From Lactobacillus kalixensis DSM 16043 (GTDB taxonomy: Bacteria > Bacillota > Bacilli > Lactobacillales > Lactobacillaceae): a stretch of 64,000 bases of DNA. A program made the position numbers and the translations under genes. The notes beneath the pieces were generated by a model that was not told where the DNA came from, ran no database searches, and saw only the letters and a program-made list of their open reading frames with translations. Each line of letters begins with the position of its first letter. Position 1 is the first letter of the stretch. Below are positions 55,816 through 64,000 of this stretch, piece after piece. The stretch covers positions 1 to 64,000 of the forward strand of contig NZ_AZFM01000003.1 in NCBI RefSeq assembly GCF_001434335.1, written 5' to 3'.

Positions 55816-56160
55816 ATGGATCCTTATTCAAAATTGCAGCAGCTTCATGATTCAATGGCTAAAATGACTAAGACAATTGAAAGCTTAGAAAACGACATTC
55901 TTGAAACTCTTAAAGAAAATACTGAACTGAAAGTTGAGAATCAGCTTTTAAGAGAAAAATTGGACAAAATGACTGCTAAGAGCACTGAGCCAATTATAAA
56001 AACGCAGAGTGGACTTGAGTCATTACGCCAGATTTATAATTCTGGTTATCATATTTGTAATATGTATTATGGCTCACACCGAGATCCCAGCTCAGACTGC
56101 ATGTTCTGTATGGATATTTTAGATAATTTTGGTGAAAAGAAGAAACCAGCAAAGGATTAA
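55816..56160 (+). CDS. yabA: Replication initiation control protein YabA
   Basis: 114 residues from ATG 55816. N-terminal coiled coil (about 1-52) that tetramerises, and a C-terminal zinc site His79, Cys81, Cys95, Cys98. In Bacillus YabA binds DnaA and DnaN to limit initiation. AGGTG precedes the ATG. An in-frame ATG at 55795 overlaps holB. Confidence 0.93.
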   Translation: MDPYSKLQQLHDSMAKMTKTIESLENDILETLKENTELKVENQLLREKLDKMTAKSTEPIIKTQSGLESLRQIYNSGYHICNMYYGSHRDPSSDCMFCMDILDNFGEKKKPAKD

Positions 56161-56164
56161 AAGA

Positions 56165-57019
56165 ATGCAAAGGCAAAGTAGTTACGCCAAAGAAGAGGGA
56201 AAACTATATTTAGTTCCCACTCCGATTGGCAACCTTGAAGATATTACTATTAGAGCAAAAAAAGTACTAACTGAAGCAGATTATATTGCCGCAGAAGATA
56301 CTCGTACTAGCGGAATTTTATTGGAAAAAATTGGCGTTCATAATAAGATGCTATCTTTTCATAAATATAATTCTGTCCAAAGAGCGCCTGAATTAGTGCA
56401 AATGATGAAAGATGGTGCAGTCATTGCAGAAATTAGTGATGCAGGGATGCCAGTGATTTCTGACCCAGGTTATATTTTGGTACAAGAATGTATTAAAGAA
56501 GACGTTCCAGTAGTGCCACTTCCAGGACCATCAGCTTTTGCAACAGCTTTAATTGCTTCAGGCTTTGATGCTCAACCATTTACCTACTATGGCTTTTTGC
56601 CTAGAAAAGCTTCTGAGCAAAAGCCTTACTTTGAACAGATGAATAAAGCCAAAGCAACTTCAATTTTTTATGAAGCACCACATCGCTTAAGTAAAACTTT
56701 GCAAACTTTGGCTAGTGTCTTGCCAGTCGAACGCCAAATTGTGGCTGCAAGAGAATTGACCAAGATTCATGAAGAATTTGTCAGAGGGACTATTCAAGAA
56801 GTAAGTGAATATTTTGAAAATAATGCCCCTCGCGGAGAATTTGTGATTTTGGTATCACCTAATACTGAAGCACCAAAGCAATTATCTTGGCCTGAATTAA
56901 TCAAGTTAGTTGATGGCTTGGTTGATCAAGGCAAGAGTAAAAAAGATGCAATTAAAGAAGTAGCTAAAGAACATCACGTTTCTAAGAACGAGTTGTATGA
57001 TGAATACCATCAAGGCTAA
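56165..57019 (+). CDS. rsmI: 16S rRNA 2'-O-methyltransferase RsmI
   Basis: 284 residues. Tetrapyrrole-methylase-type SAM fold: LYLVPTPIGNLEDITIRA, AEDTRTSGILL, SDAGMPVISDPG and PLPGPSA motifs. Methylates C1402 ribose in the decoding centre. AAAGGA fits ATG 56165; an upstream in-frame codon at 56129 lies within yabA. Confidence 0.95.
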   Translation: MQRQSSYAKEEGKLYLVPTPIGNLEDITIRAKKVLTEADYIAAEDTRTSGILLEKIGVHNKMLSFHKYNSVQRAPELVQMMKDGAVIAEISDAGMPVISDPGYILVQECIKEDVPVVPLPGPSAFATALIASGFDAQPFTYYGFLPRKASEQKPYFEQMNKAKATSIFYEAPHRLSKTLQTLASVLPVERQIVAARELTKIHEEFVRGTIQEVSEYFENNAPRGEFVILVSPNTEAPKQLSWPELIKLVDGLVDQGKSKKDAIKEVAKEHHVSKNELYDEYHQG

Positions 57020-57023
57020 TGAA

Positions 57024-57764
57024 ATGACGAAATTTACAGAAAAACATATAATAGAATTCAGTGACTGTGATGAAAACCAACATTTGAAATTATCTTCAAT
57101 GGTAGATTTGATGATGCAGGTTTCAGAGCATCAATTGTCTCAAAAAAATGCCGGTTCTGAAGATTTACTAAAGCAAGGGATAGGCTGGGTCGTTACCCAA
57201 TATCATTTTGAAATTAATAATTTGCCAAAGCCTGGTGATGAGGTGATTTTAAGTACTGAAGCTTCTGGCTATAATCGTTTCTTTGAGTATCGTGATTTTG
57301 GTATTAGTACCGCGGATGGGGAAATACTAGTTAGTGTTCAAAGCCGTTGGGTAATGTTTGACTTGAAGAAGCGGTCATTAATTCCATGTGATGAAGAGTT
57401 GATGCAAAGATTTAACGTGCCGCTTCTTAAAAAGCAGCCATTCTTTGCTCGATTACGACCACAAAAAGAATATTCTAGAAAGAGAAGATATCGAGTTAGA
57501 TATGATGATCTTGATACCAACCATCATCTAACTAATAGCCATTATTTTAATTGGTTTATTGATATGCTTGATCGTGATTTTTTACGTGAGCACCTTGTTA
57601 AAACAATTGATATTAAGTTCGACAAAGAGATAGCTTATGGTGAAGAGCCTTTTTCTTGTGTAGTAATTAAAAAAGAAGACGCTGAAATTAAGACTTTCCA
57701 TGCAATTGAGAATAGCGATGGAGTGGAAGAAACAGTTTCTGAAATTACGTGGAGACAGATTTAG
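57024..57764 (+). CDS. Acyl-ACP thioesterase
   Basis: 246 residues from ATG 57024, with AAGG 9 bases ahead. Double hot-dog fold of the FatA/FatB type: SDCDENQHLKLSSMVDLMMQ at the first domain and DLDTNHHLTNSHYFNWFIDM at the second. It releases fatty acids from ACP. Starts at 56997 or 57000 would overlap rsmI. Confidence 0.9.
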   Translation: MTKFTEKHIIEFSDCDENQHLKLSSMVDLMMQVSEHQLSQKNAGSEDLLKQGIGWVVTQYHFEINNLPKPGDEVILSTEASGYNRFFEYRDFGISTADGEILVSVQSRWVMFDLKKRSLIPCDEELMQRFNVPLLKKQPFFARLRPQKEYSRKRRYRVRYDDLDTNHHLTNSHYFNWFIDMLDRDFLREHLVKTIDIKFDKEIAYGEEPFSCVVIKKEDAEIKTFHAIENSDGVEETVSEITWRQI

Positions 57765-57765
57765 G

Positions 57766-57790
57766 GCATGACTTTTGGTCATGCTTTTTT
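57766..57790 (+). terminator. Terminator after the thioesterase gene
   Basis: GCATGAC at 57766-57772 pairs with GTCATGC at 57778-57784, then T6. Confidence 0.85.
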
Positions 57791-57811
57791 ATCCAAGAAG
57801 GGAGTATGCGA

Positions 57812-58330
57812 ATGAAGTTAAAAAAGTGGTTTGAAATTAGCTTACAAAACCTAGTTTTACTTGGAATTGTTGTAGCAATGGATGTTGTTTTATCTAAAAT
57901 TTCTTTTGGGCCAGCAACTGTTCAAATTGGGCTGGGTTTTATTGGTAGTGTAATGTTGGGCTACTTTTTTAGCCCGGTCTGGAGTGCGATTGGCGGTGGC
58001 GTTGCAGATTTAGTAACTTCTGCAATTTTTGGGCAGCAAGGCGGCTTTTTCATCGGCTTTACGCTAACTGCGATGCTTGGTCCTATGATCTATAGTTTTT
58101 TCTTTTACCAGAAACCAATTAAAATCTGGCGTATTGTCGCAGCTGTTTTGTTAGTAACGGTGATTGTGAATGTCTTTTTGAATACACTTTGGATTCACAT
58201 TATGTATGGATTAGACTTTAGAGCGGCATTGATTCAGCGTGCTCCTAAAGAATTGATTGTTCCATGGATTCAGATGGTAGTGATCTACTTTGTTTTAGAG
58301 GCACTATCTCGTGTTAAAATAAAAAAGTGA
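57812..58330 (+). CDS. folT: ECF transporter S component, folate (FolT) type
   Basis: 172 residues, about six membrane segments with the S-component marker FGPATVQIGLGFIGSVMLGYFFSPVWSA split around residues 32-58. It would capture a vitamin and dock onto EcfA1A2T (14028-16496). Similarity to folate-family S components is my reading; another substrate is possible. GAAGGGAG is 7 bases before ATG 57812. No riboswitch was seen. Confidence 0.7.
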   Translation: MKLKKWFEISLQNLVLLGIVVAMDVVLSKISFGPATVQIGLGFIGSVMLGYFFSPVWSAIGGGVADLVTSAIFGQQGGFFIGFTLTAMLGPMIYSFFFYQKPIKIWRIVAAVLLVTVIVNVFLNTLWIHIMYGLDFRAALIQRAPKELIVPWIQMVVIYFVLEALSRVKIKK

Positions 58331-58354
58331 TTATAAATAAGGGAAAGAAATTAT

Positions 58355-59092
58355 ATGAAAATTTTGAGTGTTTCAACAGCAACTAATCAGTTGAGTGTCG
58401 CCTTAAATGACGGACAAAAGATTATTGTTGAAAAAAATGAACAAGATCAACGCAATCATAGTGAACATCTTGATCCGATGATTGACCAAATCTTAAAAGA
58501 CAACAATTTATCATTAAAGAATATCGATCGCTTTGCTGTAGCGATTGGACCTGGTTCTTACACTGGTTTAAGAATTGGAATAACTACAGTTAAAATGTTT
58601 GCTAGCATCTTAAACAAAGATGTTGTAGGAATTTCAACTTTAGAAGCACTGGCTAAATCAGCAGATACGGATGGCTTAATCGTAGCGGCATTAGATGCAA
58701 GAAATGATAATTATTTTGCTGGTGGATATGTTACAAATGAAAACCAAGTGCTGCAAAATGTTATTCCAGATGGTCATTATCATATTGATGACTTGATTAG
58801 TGCAATTAATGAATACGTTGAAGAAAATGATACTAAGAAAGTTATCTTGTTAGGCAATGATCTTAATACTCAAAATAAATTTAATGAATTAAAAACAGAA
58901 TATCAATTTGGAAATAGTGATCAAAATGTACTGCATGCGGGTTTAATTGGTCAATTGGCCGAAAATGCTCCTACAGTTGATCCTGACGAATTATTACCAC
59001 GTTACTTGCGCCGTACTCAAGCAGAAGTTGATTGGCATAAGAAGACCGGTAAGCCATATGGGTCAGATAGCGATTATGTTGAAGAAGTTTAA
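58355..59092 (+). CDS. tsaB: tRNA threonylcarbamoyladenosine complex subunit TsaB
   Basis: 245 residues of the ASKHA fold: LSVSTATNQLSVAL, GPGSYTGLRIGITTVK. It supports TsaD in adding t6A to tRNA position 37. AAGGGAAAG precedes the ATG. The rimI start overlaps its end by 17 bases. Confidence 0.95.
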   Translation: MKILSVSTATNQLSVALNDGQKIIVEKNEQDQRNHSEHLDPMIDQILKDNNLSLKNIDRFAVAIGPGSYTGLRIGITTVKMFASILNKDVVGISTLEALAKSADTDGLIVAALDARNDNYFAGGYVTNENQVLQNVIPDGHYHIDDLISAINEYVEENDTKKVILLGNDLNTQNKFNELKTEYQFGNSDQNVLHAGLIGQLAENAPTVDPDELLPRYLRRTQAEVDWHKKTGKPYGSDSDYVEEV

Positions 59093-59645
59093 AAATATCA
59101 ATCATTTTTTCCATCCTGATAATAATCATATTTCAACTGATTTTTCTCCCTTTGTTACTACAATTGGTGGGGAAAGATTGCAAGTGATGCAGGCGACAGA
59201 TAACAATAATTCAGACCTGTTAGATCTTGAAAGAGAAGTTTACAAGGGAGAAATGCCTTGGAGTAGTTTTTCTTTTAAAACTGAACTACAAAAGACAAAA
59301 AATTCGTTGTACGTTGTTGTTTACCAAGCCTCAACCTTAGTTGGGTTTATTGGGGCGAGGTTTTTAACTAGAGAAGCGCATATTACTAATATCGCAGTCT
59401 CACCTGTTTTTCAAGGGCGCGGAATTGGGACTTTTTTGTTAAACCTAATGATACAGAAAGCCCGCGATAATAAGTGTGAGTGTATTAGCCTTGAAGTAAG
59501 AATTGACAACGATCGTGCTAAAAAATTGTATTCAGATTTGGGCTTTGAAGCGACCTTTATCAGAAAGAATTATTATCAAGATGATGTAGATGCCGTTAAT
59601 ATGGTTTGTTGGCTCATGCCACATAAATTAAAAGAAAGAAGTTAA
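59076..59645 (+). CDS. rimI: Ribosomal protein S18 alanine N-acetyltransferase family (RimI)
   Basis: 189 residues from ATG 59076. GNAT domain (about 45-180): acetyl-CoA motif [15 protein letters not shown] and [19 protein letters not shown]. The first 40 residues are an extension not present in the shortest RimI. TsaB-RimI-TsaD order is conserved. Confidence 0.9.
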   Translation: MLKKFKNINHFFHPDNNHISTDFSPFVTTIGGERLQVMQATDNNNSDLLDLEREVYKGEMPWSSFSFKTELQKTKNSLYVVVYQASTLVGFIGARFLTREAHITNIAVSPVFQGRGIGTFLLNLMIQKARDNKCECISLEVRIDNDRAKKLYSDLGFEATFIRKNYYQDDVDAVNMVCWLMPHKLKERS

Positions 59646-59649
59646 CACT

Positions 59650-60699
59650 GTGAGCGAAAAGAAAGACGTTCGAATCCTAGCCTACGAAAGTTCCTGTGAT
59701 GAAACATCCACTGCAGTTATCAAAAATGGGCGTGAAATTGAAAGTTTGGTTGTAGCCACTCAAATTAAGAGTCATCAACGCTTTGGCGGGGTAGTACCAG
59801 AAGTGGCTAGTCGTCATCATATAGAAGTAGTTAGCCAAATCACTAAAGAAGCGTTGAGTGAAGCAAATGCTTCTTGGGATGACATTGACGCAATTGCGGT
59901 TACTTATGGTCCTGGTCTTGTTGGGGCACTTTTGATCGGGGTAAGCGCAGCTAAAGCCGCTTCAATGGCAACCGGTATCCCTTTGATTGGTGTTGACCAT
60001 ATTATGGGGCACATTATGGCTGCACAATTAAAAGATGAAATTGAATATCCAGCTTTAGCTTTACAAGTTTCTGGTGGTCATACTGAAATTGTTTTGATGA
60101 AAGATCCAGTTCATTTTGAAATTATTGGTGACACTCGTGATGATGCAGCTGGTGAAGCATATGACAAGATTGGTCGTGTACTTGGTGTAAATTATCCAGC
60201 TGGTAAAACCATTGATAATTGGGCACATCAGGGGAAAGATACATTCAACTTCCCAAGAGCAATGCTTGAAGATAACGATTATGACTTCTCATTCTCAGGC
60301 TTAAAGAGTGCTTTTATTAACACATGCCACCATGCAGATCAAATTCATGAAGAGTTAAATAAGTATGATTTAGCTGCAAGTTTCCAAGCAGCAGTGATTG
60401 ATGTTCTTGCTCACAAGACGATTCGTGCAATCAAAGAATACAAGCCTAAGACTTTTATCATGGGTGGTGGGGTTGCTGCTAACCACGGTTTGCGCGAGCG
60501 AATGAGTGCAGAAATTGAAAAGTTACCTGAAAATGAACGACCAAAGGTAATTTTGCCAGACCTTAAGCTTTGCGGTGATAATGCTGCAATGATTGGTGCT
60601 GCTGCATATAACCTTTATAAGGATGGTCAGTTTGCAGATTTGAGTTTGAATGCTGATCCATCATTAGAATTACCATATGCTAATAGCATGTTGAATTAG
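59650..60699 (+). CDS. tsaD: tRNA N6-threonylcarbamoyl transferase TsaD
   Basis: 349 residues, catalytic subunit of t6A synthesis. Metal-binding His117 and His121 ([12 protein letters not shown]), YESSCDETS at the N terminus, [11 protein letters not shown] near residue 277. GTG start 5 bases after rimI. Closed by a terminator. Confidence 0.96.
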   Translation: MSEKKDVRILAYESSCDETSTAVIKNGREIESLVVATQIKSHQRFGGVVPEVASRHHIEVVSQITKEALSEANASWDDIDAIAVTYGPGLVGALLIGVSAAKAASMATGIPLIGVDHIMGHIMAAQLKDEIEYPALALQVSGGHTEIVLMKDPVHFEIIGDTRDDAAGEAYDKIGRVLGVNYPAGKTIDNWAHQGKDTFNFPRAMLEDNDYDFSFSGLKSAFINTCHHADQIHEELNKYDLAASFQAAVIDVLAHKTIRAIKEYKPKTFIMGGGVAANHGLRERMSAEIEKLPENERPKVILPDLKLCGDNAAMIGAAAYNLYKDGQFADLSLNADPSLELPYANSMLN

Positions 60700-60731
60700 A
60701 AAAATAAATTTTAAAGAATAGTTTTATTATA

Positions 60732-60772
60732 AAAAAATGACGGTCTCGACATATTACGACCGTCATTTTTTA
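60732..60772. terminator. Bidirectional terminator after tsaD
   Basis: AAAAAATGACGGTC pairs perfectly with GACCGTCATTTTTT around a 12-base loop, serving tsaD and the minus-strand gene. Confidence 0.9.
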
Positions 60773-60774
60773 TA

Positions 60775-61962
60775 TTATTCAAATTCCTTGCGAATCTTAT
60801 CGCCATTTTCATCAAGTTTAGGTGCATCCTTCTCCAAACCATATGAGTTCCAAGTACCGTACTTCATCGGTGACCCCAGAACTTCATTGCCATCAGGCAA
60901 CGTCTTAACCATGCCGCGGTCGATAATTTGATCAAGGCGGCGTGTTTTATCGACGTTTAGAACAAGACCTGCAGGAACTCCAGCTTCATGTAAAATTTTA
61001 TCCCAATCTGTTGCAACTTTATTTTTGAGAACAGCTTGCATAACATCTTTAACTTTACGCCAATTTTTTTCTCTTAAGTCATTAGTTTCAAATTCTGCTT
61101 GCTCGATCCATTCTGGATGGTTCAAAGCATTGGATAAAAGTCCCCATAAGTGATCGTTACCGCAGCAAATAGCAATTGGAGCATCTTTACAATCAAAAGT
61201 ATCGAACGGATACATGTCAGGGTGGCGATTACCAATACGGTGAGGAACTTCATGTGGCCCTAAGGCAAGCATGAGATCCTGAACCATTAATGAAAATGTC
61301 GAGTCTAGCATTGAGACATCAACTGTTGTTCCTTTTCCAGTGCGCTCACGTGCAACTAAAGCGGTCATAATTGCGCTATAGCCAATTATGCCAGCCACAA
61401 CATCGGATACTGAAGTACCAACTCTAGTAGGTTTACCTTCAGGGGTACCAGTCGCATCCATTAAACCAGATACGGCTTGAATGATTGTGTCATAAGCAGC
61501 TTGCTTAGACCATGGACCATATTGTCCAAAGCCTGAAATCGAAGCAAAGATTAATTTAGGATATTTTTTTACCATTTCTTCTGGATCAAAACCCAGCCGG
61601 CCCATTACACCAGGGCGGAAATTTTCAACGACAATATCTGCTTTGGCAATCATTTTTTCAACCAATTGATGGTCTTTAGGATCTTTTAAGTCCAAAGCAA
61701 TTGATTCTTTACCAGCATTACAGATTCTAAAATATTCACTTGAGCCATCGGCAAGGTAAGGTCCCATATGCCGAGTGTCATCGCCAGTTTTTCTTTCAAT
61801 ATGAATTACCCGTGCACCAGCATCAGCAAGCATCCGAGTACAAGTTGGTCCTGACAAAACGTGAGTAAAATCAATAACTAAAATCCCATCTAATGGGTAA
61901 GGTTTGGTTTTATCGAGATGTAAATTAGCTGCTTCAAGTTTTGCATAATTTGGTTCTACCAT
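60775..61962 (-). CDS. CaiB/BaiF family CoA-transferase
   Basis: 395 residues. Class III CoA-transferase: GILVIDFTHVLSGP, ENFRPGVMGRLG, SGFGQYGPW, and the catalytic Asp at position 158 (QAAYDTIIQ). Formyl-CoA:oxalate transferase and carnitine CoA-transferases belong here. No oxalyl-CoA decarboxylase gene is adjacent, so the substrate is open. The ribosome site before the ATG is weak. Confidence 0.85.
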   Translation of the reverse strand: MVEPNYAKLEAANLHLDKTKPYPLDGILVIDFTHVLSGPTCTRMLADAGARVIHIERKTGDDTRHMGPYLADGSSEYFRICNAGKESIALDLKDPKDHQLVEKMIAKADIVVENFRPGVMGRLGFDPEEMVKKYPKLIFASISGFGQYGPWSKQAAYDTIIQAVSGLMDATGTPEGKPTRVGTSVSDVVAGIIGYSAIMTALVARERTGKGTTVDVSMLDSTFSLMVQDLMLALGPHEVPHRIGNRHPDMYPFDTFDCKDAPIAICCGNDHLWGLLSNALNHPEWIEQAEFETNDLREKNWRKVKDVMQAVLKNKVATDWDKILHEAGVPAGLVLNVDKTRRLDQIIDRGMVKTLPDGNEVLGSPMKYGTWNSYGLEKDAPKLDENGDKIRKEFE

Positions 61963-62111
61963 TTTTTCACGCTTTCTATTTACTCATCTACGCATATTTT
62001 AGTCTAATTTTTGTAAAGAAAAAACGAAAAGATTCATAAAATATGGAATGAATTTTTCTAAAAAAGCATCATTAAAACGCAAAATTATATTTAAATTATA
62101 GCAATATAAAG

Positions 62112-62140
62112 TTGACATAAAGTTTTAATCATAATATATT
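62112..62140 (+). promoter_or_regulatory. Near-consensus promoter in the 62-kb gap
   Basis: TTGACA at 62112-62117, 17-base spacer, TATATT at 62135-62140. This is among the best sigma-A matches in the window and points at the tiny reading frames below. Bases 61963-62111 upstream of it are AT-rich and hold nothing I recognise. Confidence 0.75.
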
Positions 62141-62165
62141 TTTTAAAAACATGAAGGGGATTACT

Positions 62166-62312
62166 TTGAAACAAAAAATTTTATGGTGGATACAGTTCTT
62201 CATCAATGAATGGTTTATGTTAAAATTATTGGTTTATTTGGCAGGCTTAGTGGATTATTTTGTAGACTATGATATTGAAGCAGGTTGGGATATTGTAATA
62301 TGTTTTTTTTAG
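62166..62312 (+). CDS. 48-residue peptide, possibly frameshifted membrane protein
   Basis: TTG start with GAAGGGGA upstream. The peptide is MKQKILWWIQFFINEWF-like at the start, hydrophobic and aromatic, then acidic (DYFVDYDIE). It ends at TAG just after eight T residues (62303-62310). One extra T would join it to the next frame, adding a membrane helix and giving about 68 residues. I do not recognise a family. It could be a real small protein, a phase-variable one or decay. Confidence 0.4.
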   Translation: MKQKILWWIQFFINEWFMLKLLVYLAGLVDYFVDYDIEAGWDIVICFF

Positions 62313-62368
62313 TAATTGTTTTCTTATTATTAGGATATGCATTTACTAAAAAATTTGAGAATGATTAA
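62300..62368 (+). CDS. 22-residue hydrophobic frame (second half of the above?)
   Basis: ATG 62300 to TAA 62368: a single hydrophobic helix ending TKKFEND. It has no ribosome site of its own and overlaps the 48-residue frame by 13 bases through the T8 tract, so it reads best as its continuation in another frame. Confidence 0.3.
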   Translation: MFFLVIVFLLLGYAFTKKFEND

Positions 62369-62477
62369 AGAGGACACGGAATGAAATTAAGAGGAAAAAT
62401 TTTAATAGCTATTGTTTGAAGTAGTGTGAAAATATCTTAGAAAATTAACGTATTCAAACATAATAAGCAGACTAAAC
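62369..62477 (+). other. Possible gene remnant
   Basis: After AGAGGACACGGA an ATG at 62381 begins MKLRGKILIAIV and stops at TGA after 12 codons. A ribosome-type site with such an early stop suggests a decayed frame. The remaining bases hold no structure that I recognise. Confidence 0.25.
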
Positions 62478-62517
62478 CAAAAGGGCAGAACTATATCAAT
62501 CTTAGTCCTGTCCTTTT
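62478..62517. terminator. Bidirectional terminator
   Basis: AAAAGGGCAG pairs with CTGTCCTTTT (one G-U), with an inner ACTA/TAGT extension. It can end the small-frame unit and the ABC-F gene on the minus strand. Confidence 0.7.
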
Positions 62518-62523
62518 ACTTTT

Positions 62524-64000
62524 TTATTCAAATTCTTCTAATTCAAGCATAACATTTTCCCATTCTTCATTTGCTTGGTCAATTTTATTTTGAACCTTAG
62601 TTAATTTTTCTTGTAATGGTCCTAATTTATCAAAGCTAGAAGCAATCTCTGGATTGGCCATTTCATCTTGAATTTCAGATGCTTGTTTTTCTAATTCATC
62701 AATTTGCTTTTCAGCATTATCAACAGCGCGCTGTAATTTTCTCTTTTGAGAATCACGCTGTTTTTGTTCTTGATATGACAACTTTTGCTCACTAACTTGT
62801 TTAACAGTAATATCAGCTTCATTGTCATTCAGATTTGTAGAAGCTGCAGCTTCTTGCTTAGCTTTTTCATCAAGGTAGTAAGAGTAATTACCGTCATATA
62901 CTTTGGCATGTCCATTTTCAAATACGACAATCTTGTTAGCCAACTTGTTAATAAAGTAACGGTCGTGAGAAACAAAGAGTAAGGTACCATCGTAGTCTTG
63001 CAATGCTTGCTCCAAAACTTCTTTGGCATCGATGTCCAAGTGGTTGGTAGGTTCGTCCATTAACAAAAAATTATCATGTTCAAGTGATAAAACTGTTAAA
63101 GTTAAACGCGCTTTTTGTCCACCAGATAGTTGACCAACTGTTTTATCAATATCTTTAGCAGTGAATAGGAAACTAGCTAAAATTGAACGAACATCACGCT
63201 CAGGCATAGTCTTATGACGATCCCAGACAGTGTCAATTACAGTCTTAGATGGGTCGAGACCTTGAAGTTCTTGGTCATAGTAGCCGATATCAAGTGAAGC
63301 ACCGTATTTAATTGAACCTTTCTTAGGAGTCAATTGCTTCATAATTGTCTTAAGAAGAGTAGATTTACCAATTCCGTTAGGTCCAATGACAGCAACACGA
63401 TCCCCTTTATTAATTTGGAAAGAAATATTCGAAATCATTGTCTTGTCAGGATAGCCGACAGAAAGGTCATTGAAGATCAAGACTTCTTTTCCTGAAGGGC
63501 GTTCACTAGTAAAGTGAATTTTCACCTTACTCTTAGACTTCGGCGGGGTAATACGTTCAATTTTATCCAATTTCTTTTGGCGACTTTGTGCTCGTTTAGT
63601 TGTAGAGGCACGGACCATATTCTTTTGAATAAATTCTTGGTCTTTTTTAATTTCTTCTTGTTGCTTTTCATAAGCGGCTTGCTGCGTTTCATCGCGAAGT
63701 TCACGCTCAGCAACATATTGAGAGTAGTTACCAGTAAAGGCAGTCAATTTTCCAAATTGTAACTCGAAAATCTGCGTTGCCAAGTGATCCAAGAAATACT
63801 GGTCGTGGGATACAACTAAAATAGCACCGCTATAGTTCTTAAGAAAGCCTTCGAGCCAGTCTAATGTATCTAAATCCAAGTAGTTGGTTGGTTCGTCAAG
63901 TAAAAGTAAAGGTGGCTTCTTCAAAAGTAGCTTAACAAAAGCCAGTCTAGTTTTTTCACCACCGGATAAACTACCAATCATCTTTTGCCAAGTATTTTCA
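62524..64000 (-). CDS. ABC-F family ATPase, partial
   Basis: The visible 491 residues begin ENTWQKMIGSLSGGEK, within the first ATPase domain; the N terminus lies beyond the window. Two ATPase domains: first signature LSGGEK and LLLDEPTNYLDLDT; second Walker A GPNGIGKST, LSGGQKARL, LLMDEPTNHLDID. A linker arm and a C-terminal coiled coil (about the last 90 residues) follow, as in Uup/YdiF-type ribosome-acting ATPases. No membrane domain. Resistance or housekeeping roles cannot be separated by eye. Confidence 0.92.
   Translation of the reverse strand, partial: ENTWQKMIGSLSGGEKTRLAFVKLLLKKPPLLLLDEPTNYLDLDTLDWLEGFLKNYSGAILVVSHDQYFLDHLATQIFELQFGKLTAFTGNYSQYVAERELRDETQQAAYEKQQEEIKKDQEFIQKNMVRASTTKRAQSRQKKLDKIERITPPKSKSKVKIHFTSERPSGKEVLIFNDLSVGYPDKTMISNISFQINKGDRVAVIGPNGIGKSTLLKTIMKQLTPKKGSIKYGASLDIGYYDQELQGLDPSKTVIDTVWDRHKTMPERDVRSILASFLFTAKDIDKTVGQLSGGQKARLTLTVLSLEHDNFLLMDEPTNHLDIDAKEVLEQALQDYDGTLLFVSHDRYFINKLANKIVVFENGHAKVYDGNYSYYLDEKAKQEAAASTNLNDNEADITVKQVSEQKLSYQEQKQRDSQKRKLQRAVDNAEKQIDELEKQASEIQDEMANPEIASSFDKLGPLQEKLTKVQNKIDQANEEWENVMLELEEFE

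Noticed and set aside
57765-57811. Riboswitch before the folT-type S component
   Set aside because: The 47-base gap holds only a simple terminator and the ribosome site.
60775-61962. Oxalate-degradation locus (frc)
   Set aside because: Only the CoA-transferase is present. No oxalyl-CoA decarboxylase lies within reach, so a formyl-CoA transferase name would go beyond the evidence.
1-64000. Mobile elements, prophage or CRISPR arrays
   Set aside because: No transposase, integrase, phage gene, terminal repeat pair or repeat-spacer array was seen.

Overview
The window is a low-GC Firmicute chromosome segment, most likely Lactobacillus sensu stricto (acidophilus/johnsonii/gasseri group). The gene order is classical Bacillus/Lactobacillus core order, ribosomal genes favour GGT/CGT/AAC codons, ribosome binding sites are strong AGGAGG types, several starts are TTG or GTG, many promoters have TGnTATAAT extended -10 boxes, and lactic acid bacterial markers are present (PepC, group ECF transporter genes after rplQ, an L17 downstream RNA element). 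I see no prophage, insertion sequence, CRISPR array, tRNA or rRNA gene. The species is inference; a 16S or whole-genome comparison was not possible.

Layout. 1-13979: S10-spc-alpha ribosomal superoperon (rpsJ to rplQ, including secY, adk, infA, rpmJ, rpoA) behind a structured leader and closed by an L17DE-type hairpin. 14028-18293: energy-coupling module ecfA1-ecfA2-ecfT with truA, then rplM-rpsI. 18359-29446: metabolic and transport genes: peptide transporter, DJ-1 protein, a HAD-fold protein lacking catalytic residues, a TSUP permease, two histidine phosphatases, a cation efflux protein, a polynucleotide-kinase-like protein, L-serine dehydratase with a SufT-like gene, and pepC. 29593-35790: dut-radA, gltX, cysS-mrnC-rlmB. 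35971-41551: a SigH/ComX-like sigma factor gene, two unknown genes, a sugar kinase, then rpmG-secE, nusG and rplK-rplA. 41658-46679: pstS-C-A-B1-B2-phoU phosphate uptake. 47132-49787: L10 leader, rplJ-rplL, a voltage-gated-type K+ channel and an RsmC-like methyltransferase. 50158-57764: tadA, SRP RNA, dnaX, ebfC-recR-yaaL, tmk-darA-holB-yabA-rsmI and an acyl-ACP thioesterase. 57812-60699: ECF S component, tsaB-rimI-tsaD. 60775-64000: CaiB/BaiF CoA-transferase, a roughly 560-base region with tiny or decayed reading frames behind a near-consensus promoter, and a partial ABC-F gene that leaves the window.

How it fits together. Most of the window is translation and replication machinery. The best regulatory signals are RNA: the S10 leader, the L13 leader, two hairpins resembling the L1-binding part of 23S rRNA around rplK, the L10 attenuator, a terminator-like hairpin just after the nusG promoter, and L17DE. 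The EcfA1/A2/T module at 14 kb would power S components such as the one at 57.8 kb. SerDH plus a SufT-like protein and Pst plus PhoU are functional neighbourhoods.

I did not find a clearly new multi-gene system. The items most worth a second look are the paired L1-mimic hairpins, the nusG 5' hairpin, the HAD pseudoenzyme, the kinase with an unassigned C-terminal half, and the small membrane-peptide locus with a T8 tract at 62.1-62.4 kb.
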